From Sphingopyxis sp. 113P3 (GTDB lineage Bacteria > Pseudomonadota > Alphaproteobacteria > Sphingomonadales > Sphingomonadaceae), in contig NZ_CP009452.1 in assembly GCF_001278035.1 (NCBI RefSeq), forward strand, positions 4,311,501 to 4,375,500: DNA of 64,000 nucleotides, written 5' to 3'. Positions 1-9,029 of the stretch are shown piece after piece. Both the position numbers and the translations under genes were made by a program. Position 1 is the first letter of the stretch. Each line of letters opens with the position of its first letter. The notes under the pieces were generated by a model. That model saw only the letters and a program-made list of their open reading frames with translations. It did no database searches and was not told the origin of the DNA.

Positions 1-675
1 CTCGGAGAGCGCCCCGCCGACGTCGGAGCCGCCGGCAATCGCCTCGGCGGCGGCCTCCAGCGCGCGCGGGAATGCGGCGGCGGCGATGCGCTGCTCATCG
101 GTCAGATAGGCGTTGCGCGATGACAGGGCGAGACCGTCGGTATCGCGCGCGATCGGGGCTCCCAATATGTCGAGACTGAAATCGAGGTCGCGCGCCATGC
201 GGCGGATGATGGCGAGCTGTTGCCAGTCCTTCTCGCCGAAGATCGCCATGTCGGGGCGGACCTGATTGAACAGCTTGGCGACCACCGTCGCGACGCCGTC
301 GAAATGGCCGGGGCGCGCGGCGCCGCAATAGTCGGCGCCGAGCTCGGCGACTTCGATATGTGTGCCGTGACCCTCGGGATACATGACAGCAACGTCGGGC
401 GCCCAGAGCAGCGCGGTCTGTTCCTCGACCAGCAGCGCGGCGTCGCGCGCCTCGTCGCGCGGATAGGCGGCAAAATCCTCGTTCGGGCCGAACTGGGTCG
501 GATTGACGAAGATCGACACGACGACATGGTCCGCAACGCGGCGCGCCATGCGCACCAGCGACAGATGCCCCTCGTGCAGCGCCCCCATCGTCGGCACCAG
601 CGCTACGCTTTTTCCGCCCTGCTTCAGTGCCGAAACGGCACGGTGAAGCGTGGCAATATCACGGATGATTTGCAC
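1..675 (-). CDS. panC: Pantoate--beta-alanine ligase, 3' end outside window
   Basis: ATP-dependent condensation of pantoate with beta-alanine, the last step of pantothenate (CoA precursor) synthesis in the cytoplasm. The first 225 codons are in the window; the C-terminus lies beyond base 1. The N-terminus reads MQIIRDIATLHRA, followed by the ATP-binding VPTMGALHEGH loop, FVNPTQF, and further on ARPGHFDGVATVV and FGEKDWQQ, which are diagnostic of PanC. Translation starts at a GTG (675) preceded by GGAGGGCGGG. It is divergent from mipZ across 84 bp that probably hold both promoters. Confidence 0.95.
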   Translation of the reverse strand, partial: MQIIRDIATLHRAVSALKQGGKSVALVPTMGALHEGHLSLVRMARRVADHVVVSIFVNPTQFGPNEDFAAYPRDEARDAALLVEEQTALLWAPDVAVMYPEGHGTHIEVAELGADYCGAARPGHFDGVATVVAKLFNQVRPDMAIFGEKDWQQLAIIRRMARDLDFSLDILGAPIARDTDGLALSSRNAYLTDEQRIAAAAFPRALEAAAEAIAGGSDVGGALSE

Positions 676-759
676 CCTTGCCCGCCCTCCGATATTGGCG
701 GCGCCTATACGCCACCGATGCGGCTCCCATGCGCCGCCAACAGGAAAATCGCAACGGTC

Positions 760-1569
760 ATGACGACGCCCGCACCGCACCGCATCATCTTTGCCAATGA
801 AAAGGGGGGGACGGGCAAATCGACCTGCGCCGTGCATTTCGCGGTAGCGCTCGCAAGCCTTGGCTGGCGTGTCGCAGGAATCGACCTTGACCCGCGCCAG
901 CGCACTTTCCACCGTTACCTTGAAAACCGCGAGAATACGGCGAGGCGGCGCGGCATCGAGCTGCCGACACCGCGCTTCGAGGTGTTCGAGGGGTCGACGA
1001 TCGAGGAGCTCGATGCGCAGGTCGCGCGGTTGGTGGAGGGGGCAGACTATTTCGTGGCCGACACGCCGGGCCGCGACGATATGTTCGCGCGTCACCTTGC
1101 GACGAGCGCGGATACGCTGGTCACCCCGATCAACGACAGCTTCATCGACTTCGACCTCATTGGCCAGGTCGATCCCGAGACATTCCAGGTCACCCGCCCG
1201 AGTTTCTATTCCGAGCTGATCTGGGACACGCGCAAGGCGCGGGCGAAGACCGATGGGCGGACGATTGACTGGATTGTGCTACGCAACCGGCTCCAGCATG
1301 TCGACGCGCACAATATGCGCCGTGTCGGCGAGGCGCTGACCCAGCTGTCGCGCCGTGTCGGCTTCCGCGTCATCCCTGGTCTGGGCGAGCGCGTCATTTA
1401 TCGCGAACTTTTCCCGGCTGGCCTGACGCTGCTCGACAAGGCGCATCTTGGGGGCATGGGAATTGGTCATGTTGTCGCGCGGCAGGAATTGCGCGAGGCG
1501 ATGGGCGGATTGAACCTTCCGGCCCGCGAACGGTTGCATCCGGACGGCGACCTGTTCGCTGCTGCCTGA
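760..1569 (+). CDS. mipZ: Division-plane positioning ATPase MipZ
   Basis: ParA/MinD-superfamily ATPase that in Caulobacter binds ParB near the chromosome poles and inhibits FtsZ polymerisation, so the Z ring forms at mid-cell. 269 residues, the usual family length. A deviant Walker [11 protein letters not shown] (residues 13-22, signature Lys15), is followed by DLDPRQRT near 42-49, typical of MipZ rather than ParA. The ATG at 760 matches where homologues begin; the frame is open further upstream but that part overlaps panC antisense. The pgmG gene starts 22 bp downstream. Function is assigned by family resemblance. Confidence 0.9.
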   Translation: MTTPAPHRIIFANEKGGTGKSTCAVHFAVALASLGWRVAGIDLDPRQRTFHRYLENRENTARRRGIELPTPRFEVFEGSTIEELDAQVARLVEGADYFVADTPGRDDMFARHLATSADTLVTPINDSFIDFDLIGQVDPETFQVTRPSFYSELIWDTRKARAKTDGRTIDWIVLRNRLQHVDAHNMRRVGEALTQLSRRVGFRVIPGLGERVIYRELFPAGLTLLDKAHLGGMGIGHVVARQELREAMGGLNLPARERLHPDGDLFAAA

Positions 1570-1591
1570 CCCGTTTTCGCTGGAGTATCCT

Positions 1592-2974
1592 ATGACGCAT
1601 GTTTTCGACCCGACACTGCTGCGTGAATATGACATTCGCGGCGTGGTGGGTGACACGCTTTTGGCTGACGATGCCCGAGCGATCGGGCGCAGCTTCGGTA
1701 CGCTCGTCGCCCGTGCGGGAGGCAAGCGGGTTGCGGTCGGCTATGACGGACGCCTCTCCTCGCCGATGCTCGAGGCGGCGGTGGTCGAAGGGCTGAACGC
1801 TGTGGGCGTCGACGCCCTGCGCGTCGGACTGGGGCCGACTCCGATGCTCTATTATGCCTCGGCGACCGAGGAGGTGGCGGGGGGCATCCAGATTACGGGA
1901 AGCCACAATCCCCCCGACTACAACGGCTTCAAGATGGTGTTCGGGGGACGGCCCTTCTTCGGGGCGGACATTCAGCGGATCGGTGCCATGGCCGCGGCCG
2001 GAGACTGGGACGTCGGTGAGGGCAGTTCGGAGCAGGTCGATATTGTCGATGCATATGTTGCACGGCTTCTCGAGGGGTTCGGCGGCGGCGCGTTTCGAAT
2101 TGGCTGGGATGCGGGCAATGGCGCGGCAGGTACCGTGATCGAGAAGCTCACCGCCAAGTTGCCCGGTGAGCATCATTTGCTGTTTACCAATATCGACGGT
2201 CATTTTCCGAACCACCATCCCGACCCGACGGTCGAGGCGAATCTCGCCGACCTTCGCAAGCTCGTGGCCGAAAAGTCTCTCGATTTCGGGGTCGCTTTCG
2301 ATGGCGACGGCGACCGTATTGGCGCAATTGACGGCGAGGGGCGGGTAATCTGGGGCGATCAGCTGTTGCAGATTTTTGCTGCTGCGGTGCTCAAGGATCA
2401 GCCGGGCGCCACGATCATCGCCGATGTGAAGGCGAGCCAGGCCCTGTTCGACCGCGTTTCCGAGCTCGGCGGTAGGCCGCTGATGTGGAAGACCGGCCAT
2501 AGCCTCATCAAGGCAAAGATGAAGGAAACGGGCAGCCCGCTCGCTGGCGAGATGAGCGGGCATATTTTCTTCGCCGACCGCTATTACGGCTATGACGACG
2601 CACCCTATGCGGCGGTGCGGCTGATCGAGGCGGCGACGAAGCTCGGGAAGAGCGTCACCGAATTGCGCGGTGCGATGGCGCCGATGGTCAACACGCCCGA
2701 GCTTCGTTTCCAGGTCGATGAGTCGCGCAAGTTCACGATTATCGACGAGGTTCTGGATCGCCTCACCGCGTCGGGGGAGACAGTCGATCGCACCGACGGC
2801 GCGCGCGTGCGTACCGAGGACGGCTGGTGGCTGCTGCGCGCCTCGAACACGCAGGACGTTCTCGTCGCGCGCGCTGAGGCAAAGAATGAGGCCGCCCTCG
2901 CCCGCCTTATCGCCGCGATCGACGACCAGCTCGCGCGGTCGGGCGTCGCCCGCGGAGAATCGGTGGGACATTGA
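1592..2974 (+). CDS. pgmG: Phosphoglucomutase/phosphomannomutase (PgmG/AlgC type)
   Basis: Alpha-D-phosphohexomutase interconverting hexose 6- and 1-phosphates and feeding nucleotide-sugar synthesis for LPS and exopolysaccharide. 460 residues with the four expected parts: phosphoserine loop TGSHNP (102-107, Ser104), metal loop DGDGDR (237-242), sugar loop GEMSGH (319-324) and a C-terminal phosphate loop containing RASNTQ. The ATG lies 22 bp after mipZ with GGAG seven bases upstream. galE and lptB nearby fit an envelope-sugar role. The symbol follows sphingomonad usage; sequence alone does not separate mannose from glucose preference. Confidence 0.9.
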   Translation: MTHVFDPTLLREYDIRGVVGDTLLADDARAIGRSFGTLVARAGGKRVAVGYDGRLSSPMLEAAVVEGLNAVGVDALRVGLGPTPMLYYASATEEVAGGIQITGSHNPPDYNGFKMVFGGRPFFGADIQRIGAMAAAGDWDVGEGSSEQVDIVDAYVARLLEGFGGGAFRIGWDAGNGAAGTVIEKLTAKLPGEHHLLFTNIDGHFPNHHPDPTVEANLADLRKLVAEKSLDFGVAFDGDGDRIGAIDGEGRVIWGDQLLQIFAAAVLKDQPGATIIADVKASQALFDRVSELGGRPLMWKTGHSLIKAKMKETGSPLAGEMSGHIFFADRYYGYDDAPYAAVRLIEAATKLGKSVTELRGAMAPMVNTPELRFQVDESRKFTIIDEVLDRLTASGETVDRTDGARVRTEDGWWLLRASNTQDVLVARAEAKNEAALARLIAAIDDQLARSGVARGESVGH

Positions 2975-3090
2975 GCTCTTCCTGATCCTCCCCTGCCGGG
3001 GAAGGGGCGATGCAAAAATCTTGCCAGATTGACCTTCGGTCCGCGCCTGGGGTAACGCCCCAACGGGGCTAGAACGGATCCAAGCTGAGC

Positions 3091-3903
3091 ATGACCGACG
3101 ATTCCACTCTGGTGAAGCTTTCCGAAGGCGACCACGGCGTTGCCGAGCACACCGCGCATGTCCAGCAGGACGCCGCGGCGGGCAATGGGCTCGCGGTGGT
3201 GTCGATCGCCAAGAGCTATGACAAGCGCGTCGTGCTGTCCGATGTGTCGCTCTCGGTCGGCAAGGGCGAGGTCGTCGGATTGCTTGGTCCCAACGGCGCG
3301 GGCAAGACGACCTGCTTCTATTCGATCATGGGGCTGGTGCGACCCGACGCTGGACGCATCATGCTCGACGGGGCCGACATCACCGCGCTTCCCATGTATC
3401 GGCGCGCGATTTTGGGTCTTGGCTATCTACCGCAGGAAACCTCGATCTTTCGCGGCATGACGGTTGAGCAGAATATTTCGGCGGTGCTCGAGCTTGCCGA
3501 ACCTGACAAGATCGCGCGCGAGCGACGCCTCGACGAGCTGCTGGAAGAATTTGGCCTGACCCGTCTGCGCAGCGCCGCGGCGATGGCGCTGTCGGGCGGT
3601 GAACGCCGCCGCGCCGAGATTGCGCGCGCGCTCGCCGCCAACCCGTCGATCATGCTGCTCGACGAACCCTTTGCGGGGATCGATCCCATTTCGATCAGCG
3701 ACATTCGCGACCTCGTGGCCGATCTCAAGACGCGCGGCATCGGAGTTCTCATCACCGATCATAATGTTCGCGAGACGCTCGACCTCGTCGACCGCGCCTG
3801 CATCATCTACGACGGCAAGGTCCTGCTCGCCGGATCGCCCGCCGAACTCGTCGCCGACCCCGAGGTGCGCCGGCTCTACCTCGGCGAGGGTTTTTCGCTT
3901 TGA
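3091..3903 (+). CDS. lptB: LPS export ABC transporter ATP-binding protein LptB
   Basis: Cytoplasmic ATPase that powers LptFG to extract LPS from the inner membrane and push it across the Lpt bridge. Walker A GPNGAGKTT (66-74), Q-loop PQET (114-117), signature LSGGE (167-171), Walker B ending in DEP (191-193) and H-loop His224 are all present, and the body matches LptB closely. The N-terminus carries about 32 extra residues before the usual start, with no recognisable domain. It is followed after 14 bp by rpoN, the classic lptB-rpoN pair. lptA and lptC are not upstream here; lptE lies 45 kb away. Confidence 0.93.
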   Translation: MTDDSTLVKLSEGDHGVAEHTAHVQQDAAAGNGLAVVSIAKSYDKRVVLSDVSLSVGKGEVVGLLGPNGAGKTTCFYSIMGLVRPDAGRIMLDGADITALPMYRRAILGLGYLPQETSIFRGMTVEQNISAVLELAEPDKIARERRLDELLEEFGLTRLRSAAAMALSGGERRRAEIARALAANPSIMLLDEPFAGIDPISISDIRDLVADLKTRGIGVLITDHNVRETLDLVDRACIIYDGKVLLAGSPAELVADPEVRRLYLGEGFSL

Positions 3904-3917
3904 CCGATTGAGGCGCG

Positions 3918-5369
3918 ATGGCACTGGGTCCCCGCCTCGACTTACGCCAGTCGCAATCGCTGGTGATGACGCCGCAGCTTCAGCAGGCGATCAAGCTGCT
4001 CGCCCTGTCGAATCTCGAGCTTGAAGCCTATCTGGCCGAAGCTCTCGAAGGCAATCCGCTGCTCGACACGGCAGCTGGCGACGAAGGGAGCGGTCCCGAC
4101 GAAGCGGGCGAGCTCCCTGCGCCCGCTGTCGAAGCGCCCGATATCGATCAGGCACTTGCATCCGATACCGGGGTTGCGGACGATCTTGACGTTGATTTCG
4201 CCGAGGAGCGCTTTCACCACGACAGCGCGAGCGACAGCGTCGGCTTGTCGGGGACGGGCGAGGAGATTGACTTCGACAGCTTCGCCGAGGCCGAAGGCAC
4301 GCTCTACGACCATCTGCTCGCGCAGGTGGGCGAGCGCTTCTCGGGGCTAGAGGCGATGGTGGCCGAGCAGATCGTCGCACTGATCGACGAGACGGGGTAT
4401 CTGCGCGCCGATCTCGCGGACCTGGCGGACCGGCTGGGCGTGCCGCTTGCGCTGGTCGAGAAGATATTGGTCAGCATCCAGAGCTTCGACCCCTCGGGCG
4501 TTGGGGCGCGGGACCTGGCCGAATGTATCGCGATCCAGGCGCGGGAGGCCGACCGTTACGATCCCGCGATGGCCACCATGATCGCGCATCTCGACCTCGT
4601 CGCCAAGGGCGCCTTTGCGCAGTTGAAACGCATCTGCGGAGTGGACGACGAGGATCTGGCCGACATGATCCGCGAGCTTCGGGGCTACGACCCGAAGCCC
4701 GGCCTCAAATTCGGCGGCGAGCGGGCGCAGGCGGTCGTGCCCGACCTTTATGTTCGTCAGACTGCGAAAGGCTGGGCGGTCGAGGTCAATGGCTCCACCC
4801 TGCCCCGCCTGCTCGTCAACCGGCGCTATTATGCCGAACTCGCAAAGGGAAGCGCCGGGAAGAACAGGGCGTGGCTGTCCGAACAGCTCGCCGGTGCCAA
4901 CTGGCTCGTCCGCGCGCTCGACCAGCGTCAACGCACGATCGTCAAGGTCGCGAGCGAGATCGTCAAGCAGCAGGAGGGATTCTTCCTCCACGGCGTGGCG
5001 CATATGCGTCCCTTGACGCTCCGTCATGTCGCCGAGGCGATCGGGATGCACGAATCGACCGTCAGCCGCGTGACCAGCAACAAATATCTCTCGTGCGCGC
5101 GGGGATTGTTCGAGCTCAAATATTTTTTCTCCTCGGGCATTGCCGCGGTCGAAGGTGACGGTGCAGTGTCGGCCGAGGCGGTGAAGAGCCGCATCCGGGC
5201 GCTGATCGAGGCAGAGGATCCCAAGGCAATTCTTTCCGATGAAACCATCGCGCAGAAACTCGCCCAGGAAGGCCATGACATCGCGCGGCGCACCGTGGTC
5301 AAATATCGCGAAGCGATGGGTTATGGCTCATCGGTGCAGCGCCGACGACAAAAGGCGCTGGCCGGCTAG
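3918..5369 (+). CDS. rpoN: RNA polymerase sigma-54 factor RpoN
   Basis: Alternative sigma factor that recognises -24/-12 promoters and needs AAA+ activators. 483 residues: a glutamine-rich region I (MTPQLQQAIKLLALSNLEL, about 17-35) that contacts activators, an acidic region II (about 50-110), the core-binding region, a helix-turn-helix with HESTVSRVTSNK, and the RpoN box ARRTVVKYRE (456-465). Start ATG 14 bp after lptB suggests co-transcription. The hpf and ptsN genes often found downstream are not here; a 195-bp gap with no recognisable gene precedes galE. Confidence 0.95.
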   Translation: MALGPRLDLRQSQSLVMTPQLQQAIKLLALSNLELEAYLAEALEGNPLLDTAAGDEGSGPDEAGELPAPAVEAPDIDQALASDTGVADDLDVDFAEERFHHDSASDSVGLSGTGEEIDFDSFAEAEGTLYDHLLAQVGERFSGLEAMVAEQIVALIDETGYLRADLADLADRLGVPLALVEKILVSIQSFDPSGVGARDLAECIAIQAREADRYDPAMATMIAHLDLVAKGAFAQLKRICGVDDEDLADMIRELRGYDPKPGLKFGGERAQAVVPDLYVRQTAKGWAVEVNGSTLPRLLVNRRYYAELAKGSAGKNRAWLSEQLAGANWLVRALDQRQRTIVKVASEIVKQQEGFFLHGVAHMRPLTLRHVAEAIGMHESTVSRVTSNKYLSCARGLFELKYFFSSGIAAVEGDGAVSAEAVKSRIRALIEAEDPKAILSDETIAQKLAQEGHDIARRTVVKYREAMGYGSSVQRRRQKALAG

Positions 5370-5564
5370 GCGTCAGCGAGGGTTTCGGCTCGTGCGCGTT
5401 CTTCGCTGCCATTCATGGGCCGTGCCGCGTCAGCCTGTGCAGTCCGCCGGACGCTCTCGGGGCCGCGCGAACCGGCGTTCCTCAGGAGCGATGCCCTCCC
5501 CTCCCCGCTAACCAATCCCTAACCACTCTCGGGCTAGCTTTTCGGCCAAAGGAGCCGAAAGCCC

Positions 5565-6593
5565 GTGACCCTTTCCCGCCGTTCGTCCGCGCATCCCTTC
5601 CCCGTGCTTGTCACCGGCGGTGCCGGGTATATTGGCAGCCATGCCGTTCTTGCGCTGCTCGACGCCGGGTGGCGCGTGGCAGTGCTCGACAATCTGGTCA
5701 CCGGCTTTCGCTGGGCGGTCCCCGCCGGCGCGAGCTTCTATGAAGGCGATGTCGCCGATGCGGCGCTGGTCAGCCGAATCATCGCGAAGCACGACATCGG
5801 CGCGATCCTCCATTTCGCAGGGTCCGTGGTGGTGCCCGAATCGGTCGTCAATCCGCTCAAATATTATGACAACAACAGCGCGCGCAGCCGAGCGCTGATC
5901 GACACTGCGGTGCATAGCGGGGTACGGCATTTCATCTTTTCCTCGACTGCGGCGACCTATGGCATTCCCGACGTGGTGCCGGTGCGCGAGGATGCGCCGC
6001 AGCGGCCGATCAACCCCTATGGCATGTCGAAGCTGATGACCGAGGCGATGCTGGCCGACGTCGCGGCGGCGCATGATTTCAACTATTGCGCGCTTCGCTA
6101 TTTCAATGTTGCGGGGGCCGATCCCGACGCGCGCAGCGGCCAGTCGACCGCCGGGGCAACGCATCTGATCAAGGTTGCGGTCGAGGCGGCACTCGGCAAG
6201 CGCAGCCACGTCGATGTGTTCGGCACCGACTTTGCGACGCCGGACGGGACCGGGGTGCGCGACTATATCCACGTCAGTGATCTTGCTGACGCGCATCTGC
6301 TTGCGCTCGAAGCGCTCATCGCCGAGCCCGCCGCGAGCCATTGCCTCAACTGCGGCTATGGTCGCGGCTTCTCGGTCCTCGAAGTGCTCGACGCGGTCGA
6401 CCGCGTGGGTGCGGCCAAGGTCGAGCGGCGCCTTTCCGATCGGCGTGCGGGCGACCCTGACGCACTGGTCGCGGACAATGCGGCGATTCGGGCCCGCTTC
6501 GGCTGGACCCCGCGATACGGCGACCTCGACATGATCGTGGCGCACGCGCTGGCGTGGGAGCGGCAGCTCGAAGGACGGCGGCTTGCGGCCTGA
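5565..6593 (+). CDS. galE: UDP-glucose 4-epimerase GalE
   Basis: Extended short-chain dehydrogenase that interconverts UDP-glucose and UDP-galactose using bound NAD, supplying envelope polysaccharide precursors. 342 residues with the Rossmann glycine motif GGAGYIG (18-24), a Ser-Thr catalytic segment SSTAATYG near 127, and the YxxxK pair Tyr152/Lys156 (PYGMSK). The start is a GTG at 5565 with AAAGGAG at 5548-5554. It stands alone after the rpoN gap. Broader substrate use (UDP-GlcNAc) cannot be excluded from sequence. Confidence 0.92.
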   Translation: MTLSRRSSAHPFPVLVTGGAGYIGSHAVLALLDAGWRVAVLDNLVTGFRWAVPAGASFYEGDVADAALVSRIIAKHDIGAILHFAGSVVVPESVVNPLKYYDNNSARSRALIDTAVHSGVRHFIFSSTAATYGIPDVVPVREDAPQRPINPYGMSKLMTEAMLADVAAAHDFNYCALRYFNVAGADPDARSGQSTAGATHLIKVAVEAALGKRSHVDVFGTDFATPDGTGVRDYIHVSDLADAHLLALEALIAEPAASHCLNCGYGRGFSVLEVLDAVDRVGAAKVERRLSDRRAGDPDALVADNAAIRARFGWTPRYGDLDMIVAHALAWERQLEGRRLAA

Positions 6594-6707
6594 CGGCTGC
6601 CCCTTTGCGGGGGCAACGATTTGCCCTTCCTCCCGGTTGACTTTTCGCCCGCTTCCCCATAGGTGCGCCGCTTCGCGTGTAACGCTGAAAATTTACGGAC
6701 AAGAGCA

Positions 6708-6833
6708 ATGAAGATTCGCAACAGCCTGAAGTCGCTGAAGGACCGCCACCGGGATAACCGCGTGATCCGCCGCCGTGGCCGGACCTATGTGATCAACAAG
6801 ACCAACCGCCGTTTCAAGGCGCGCCAGGGCTGA
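6708..6833 (+). CDS. rpmJ: 50S ribosomal protein L36
   Basis: Small basic large-subunit ribosomal protein. 41 residues beginning [11 protein letters not shown] and ending RRFKARQG. It is the zinc-free (C-minus) form, since the CxxC/CxxxxH metal ligands of the zinc-binding paralogue are absent; this is the usual alphaproteobacterial type. The single ATG at 6708 follows ACAAGAGCA. It stands as a single gene, with a hairpin just after the stop. Confidence 0.95.
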   Translation: MKIRNSLKSLKDRHRDNRVIRRRGRTYVINKTNRRFKARQG

Positions 6834-6843
6834 TGCTCCGGCG

Positions 6844-6870
6844 CGGGACGCGTGCGTCCCGTCAGCTTTT
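6844..6870 (+). terminator. Likely terminator after rpmJ
   Basis: CGGGACGC (6844-6851) pairs with GCGTCCCG (6854-6861), giving a tight GC hairpin 11 bases after the rpmJ stop; a TTTT run follows at 6867-6870. The five-base gap between stem and T-run makes it weaker than a canonical intrinsic terminator. Confidence 0.45.
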
Positions 6871-6930
6871 GATAAAGAGCGTTACGCCGTCGGATGCTTC
6901 CGGCGGCGCTTTCGCGTGTCTGGGGGGCGC

Positions 6931-7542
6931 ATGATTCGCCGCAGCGTGATTTTCGATGTGGGGCGCGTCCTCTTCGACTGGGATCTGCGGCACCTCTTCG
7001 CCAAGTTGATCGATGACAAGGATGAGCTCGAATGGTTCGTCACGCATGTCGTCACGCCGGAATGGCATTTCCAGCATGACGCCGGCCGAGCGCTTGCCGA
7101 CATGGTCCCCGAGCGCAAAGCCCAGTTTCCCGGACATGATGCGCTGATCGACGCCTATGCAGCGCGCTTCAACGAGACGATTCCCGGCCCTGTGCCCGGC
7201 AGCCTCGAACTGGTGGAGAGGCTGGGCGCGGCGGGGGTGCCATTGTTCGCCATTACCAATTTCGGGCATGAGTTCTGGGAAGGTTTTCGTCCGACCCAGC
7301 CAATCTTTGACTGCTTTATCGACATCATAGTCTCCGGCACCGAAAAACTGATGAAGCCCGATCCTGCTATCTTCGCGCTCGCTATCGAGCGGTTCGGAAT
7401 CGATCCCGCGGGCGCGCTGTTCATCGACGACAGCGTCGACAATGTCGCCGCGGCCGAAGCCGCGGGAATCGCTGGGCACCGGTTCGAGCATGCGGTGGCG
7501 CTCGAAGCCGACCTGGTTGCGCGGTCCTATTTGCCCCGCTGA
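6931..7542 (+). CDS. HAD-family hydrolase (YihX-like)
   Basis: Haloacid-dehalogenase superfamily phosphatase or dehalogenase with a small helical cap. Nucleophile motif I is IFDVGRVLFDWD (Asp9, with Gly replacing the second Asp as in the YihX branch); motif II lies in AITNFG, motif III is the Lys in KLMKPDP, and motif IV is FIDDSVDN. About 203 residues. The ATG at 6931 follows a GGGGGGC run; an in-frame GTG at 6916 is the alternative. Its last 16 bp overlap the convergent S41 peptidase gene. The physiological substrate is unknown. Confidence 0.82.
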   Translation: MIRRSVIFDVGRVLFDWDLRHLFAKLIDDKDELEWFVTHVVTPEWHFQHDAGRALADMVPERKAQFPGHDALIDAYAARFNETIPGPVPGSLELVERLGAAGVPLFAITNFGHEFWEGFRPTQPIFDCFIDIIVSGTEKLMKPDPAIFALAIERFGIDPAGALFIDDSVDNVAAAEAAGIAGHRFEHAVALEADLVARSYLPR

Positions 7543-8498
7543 GCCGCCAGAGCGACCCGGGCAAGCGCGAGCGCCTTCTCGAGAGCCTGTTCGGGCGGGA
7601 CGGCAACATCGGGGATCACCCCAACCCCTTGCCAATTGGTTCCGGTAATCGGGTTGATCGAGCGCTTTTCGGGTAGGCTGAGCGCGAAATGCCGGTGAAC
7701 GCGCCGATATTCGAAGGGGTTTGCGCCGCCGCCGCTCACCGCGCCGACGATCGTCGCGCGCTTGAGCGCCTGCAGGTCATAGGCGAGCGCTTCGGCGGCG
7801 GAGAAGCTGCGTGGGCCGATGAGCACATAAATGGGCTTGGTCTCGCCGAAGCGCCTTCCTGGAACCCACATGGGCGAGACGCGCGGCGTCAGCGTGTCGG
7901 TAGGGCGATCGTAGATGCCGCTAAGCGGTGAGCCGGGAGGCAGCACATGTCCGAGAATGATCTCGATGGTCTCCATCCCGCCGCCATTGTGCCGCAGGTC
8001 GATGATCAGCGCATCGCCCTGCGCTGCGACTGTCATCATCGCGGTGATCACCTCGCCCGCCAGCGCGGGCGGCGGAAAGACGCGAAGGTCAATGAGCATG
8101 ATGTTGCCATCAAGCCGCTCGATCTTTTCGACGCCATGGTTGAGATGCGCGCCGTAGAAGCGTTCGATCTCCTCGGCGGTGAACGCCTGCTCGCCGCCAT
8201 CGGCGGGGATGGTCTCGGCGCTGTACGTGACCGCCAGATGGCCGTCGCCCGATTCTTGTCGTAGCCAGGCGGTGAGCGCGTCCGCAAAAGCGGGGCCGTC
8301 GGTGATTCCCCTCCACTTTTGTTTCGCCTTGCGCAAAGAGCGCGCAAGCTGCGAGCCTGTATCGGGGTCGACGTAGCGCGACTCCAGCAGAGTGGCGACC
8401 GCGTCGAGGGTCTCCGTTCGATCGGTCGCGCTGATCGGCTGGCCCGAGGCGGGGGCAGCGAGAAGCAAGAGGAAAAGCGTCGCGAGCAGGCGTTTCAC
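7527..8498 (-). CDS. Secreted S41-family peptidase
   Basis: Serine protease of the C-terminal-processing/tricorn group, predicted to act outside the cytoplasm. 323 residues: signal peptide MKRLLATLFLLLLAAPASG (1-19), an N-terminal helical cap, then the S41 core with IIDLRHNGGG (165-174) and the nucleophile region SFSAAEALAYD, Ser233 being the likely catalytic residue. No PDZ domain is evident, so it resembles the RBP3-like branch rather than classical CtpA. The ATG overlaps the MarR stop codon by 4 bp (ATGA), so the two genes are probably translationally coupled. Substrate unknown. Confidence 0.85.
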   Translation of the reverse strand: MKRLLATLFLLLLAAPASGQPISATDRTETLDAVATLLESRYVDPDTGSQLARSLRKAKQKWRGITDGPAFADALTAWLRQESGDGHLAVTYSAETIPADGGEQAFTAEEIERFYGAHLNHGVEKIERLDGNIMLIDLRVFPPPALAGEVITAMMTVAAQGDALIIDLRHNGGGMETIEIILGHVLPPGSPLSGIYDRPTDTLTPRVSPMWVPGRRFGETKPIYVLIGPRSFSAAEALAYDLQALKRATIVGAVSGGGANPFEYRRVHRHFALSLPEKRSINPITGTNWQGVGVIPDVAVPPEQALEKALALARVALAAQRGK

Positions 8499-8956
8499 GG
8501 AGTGAGTTCCCTCATAATCAGCGCATGGAAGGATTCGCGATCAAGGCTCTCCAGCGCGGCGTCGATCGTGGCGGCGAGCGGCGCCGGCAGCGCTGCGTCA
8601 AGCGCCTCGGCGGCGCGGGCAATCGCGTCCCAGATCGAATGAAGCTCGGACAGCCTGCCCCGCGCCGCAGCGCTCAGGGCATATCGGTGCTCGCGGCGGT
8701 CCTCGCCCGGCACGACCTCGATCCACCCTGAGCGCGCCATCAGCTGCAGCGTCTGGGTTGCAGCGGGCTGGGTAAAGCCGAGGTCGGCGGCGCATTCGCC
8801 GACCGAAGCCGAAGTGCGCTCCATGAGAAGCTGGAAATAGGGAAAGAAACGCGGCCGGAAATCGTGGCCCGCTTCCCGGTATACTCGCTCGACGGCGTCA
8901 TCAAGCGCGGCGGTCAGCAGGCGAAGGCGGGTTCCAAGTCCAGCGGGGCGAATCAT
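8495..8956 (-). CDS. MarR-family transcriptional regulator
   Basis: Winged-helix repressor-type regulator, 153 residues from the chosen start MIRPAGLGTRLR. The DNA-binding part is around SVGECAADLGFTQPAATQTLQLMARSGW, with a basic wing EDRREHRYAL. I chose the ATG at 8956 over an in-frame TTG at 8992: the 12 intervening codons run through a perfect inverted repeat and promoter-like DNA, and no ribosome-binding site is seen for either. It overlaps the S41 peptidase start by 4 bp and lies 37 bp downstream of the oligopeptidase gene, so it may control secreted peptidases. The effector is unknown. Confidence 0.85.
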   Translation of the reverse strand: MIRPAGLGTRLRLLTAALDDAVERVYREAGHDFRPRFFPYFQLLMERTSASVGECAADLGFTQPAATQTLQLMARSGWIEVVPGEDRREHRYALSAAARGRLSELHSIWDAIARAAEALDAALPAPLAATIDAALESLDRESFHALIMRELTP

Positions 8957-8992
8957 ATATAAGGGCTTATATAATTCGGAAGCGGAGCGCAA
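8956..8992 (-). promoter_or_regulatory. Palindromic operator/promoter of the MarR gene
   Basis: TATATAAG (8956-8963) and CTTATATA (8966-8973) form a perfect 8-bp inverted repeat around GG, directly abutting the MarR ATG. On the minus strand a TATAAG (-10-like, 8971-8966) lies 15 bases after TTGCGC (-35-like, 8992-8987). This would put the transcript start within a few bases of the ATG, meaning a leaderless mRNA with the palindrome over the -10. Autoregulation is inference from position and symmetry. Confidence 0.6.
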
Positions 8993-9029
8993 TCTTGTGG
9001 AAGAGCAGTGTCTTGGCAGGGGCGAGGCT

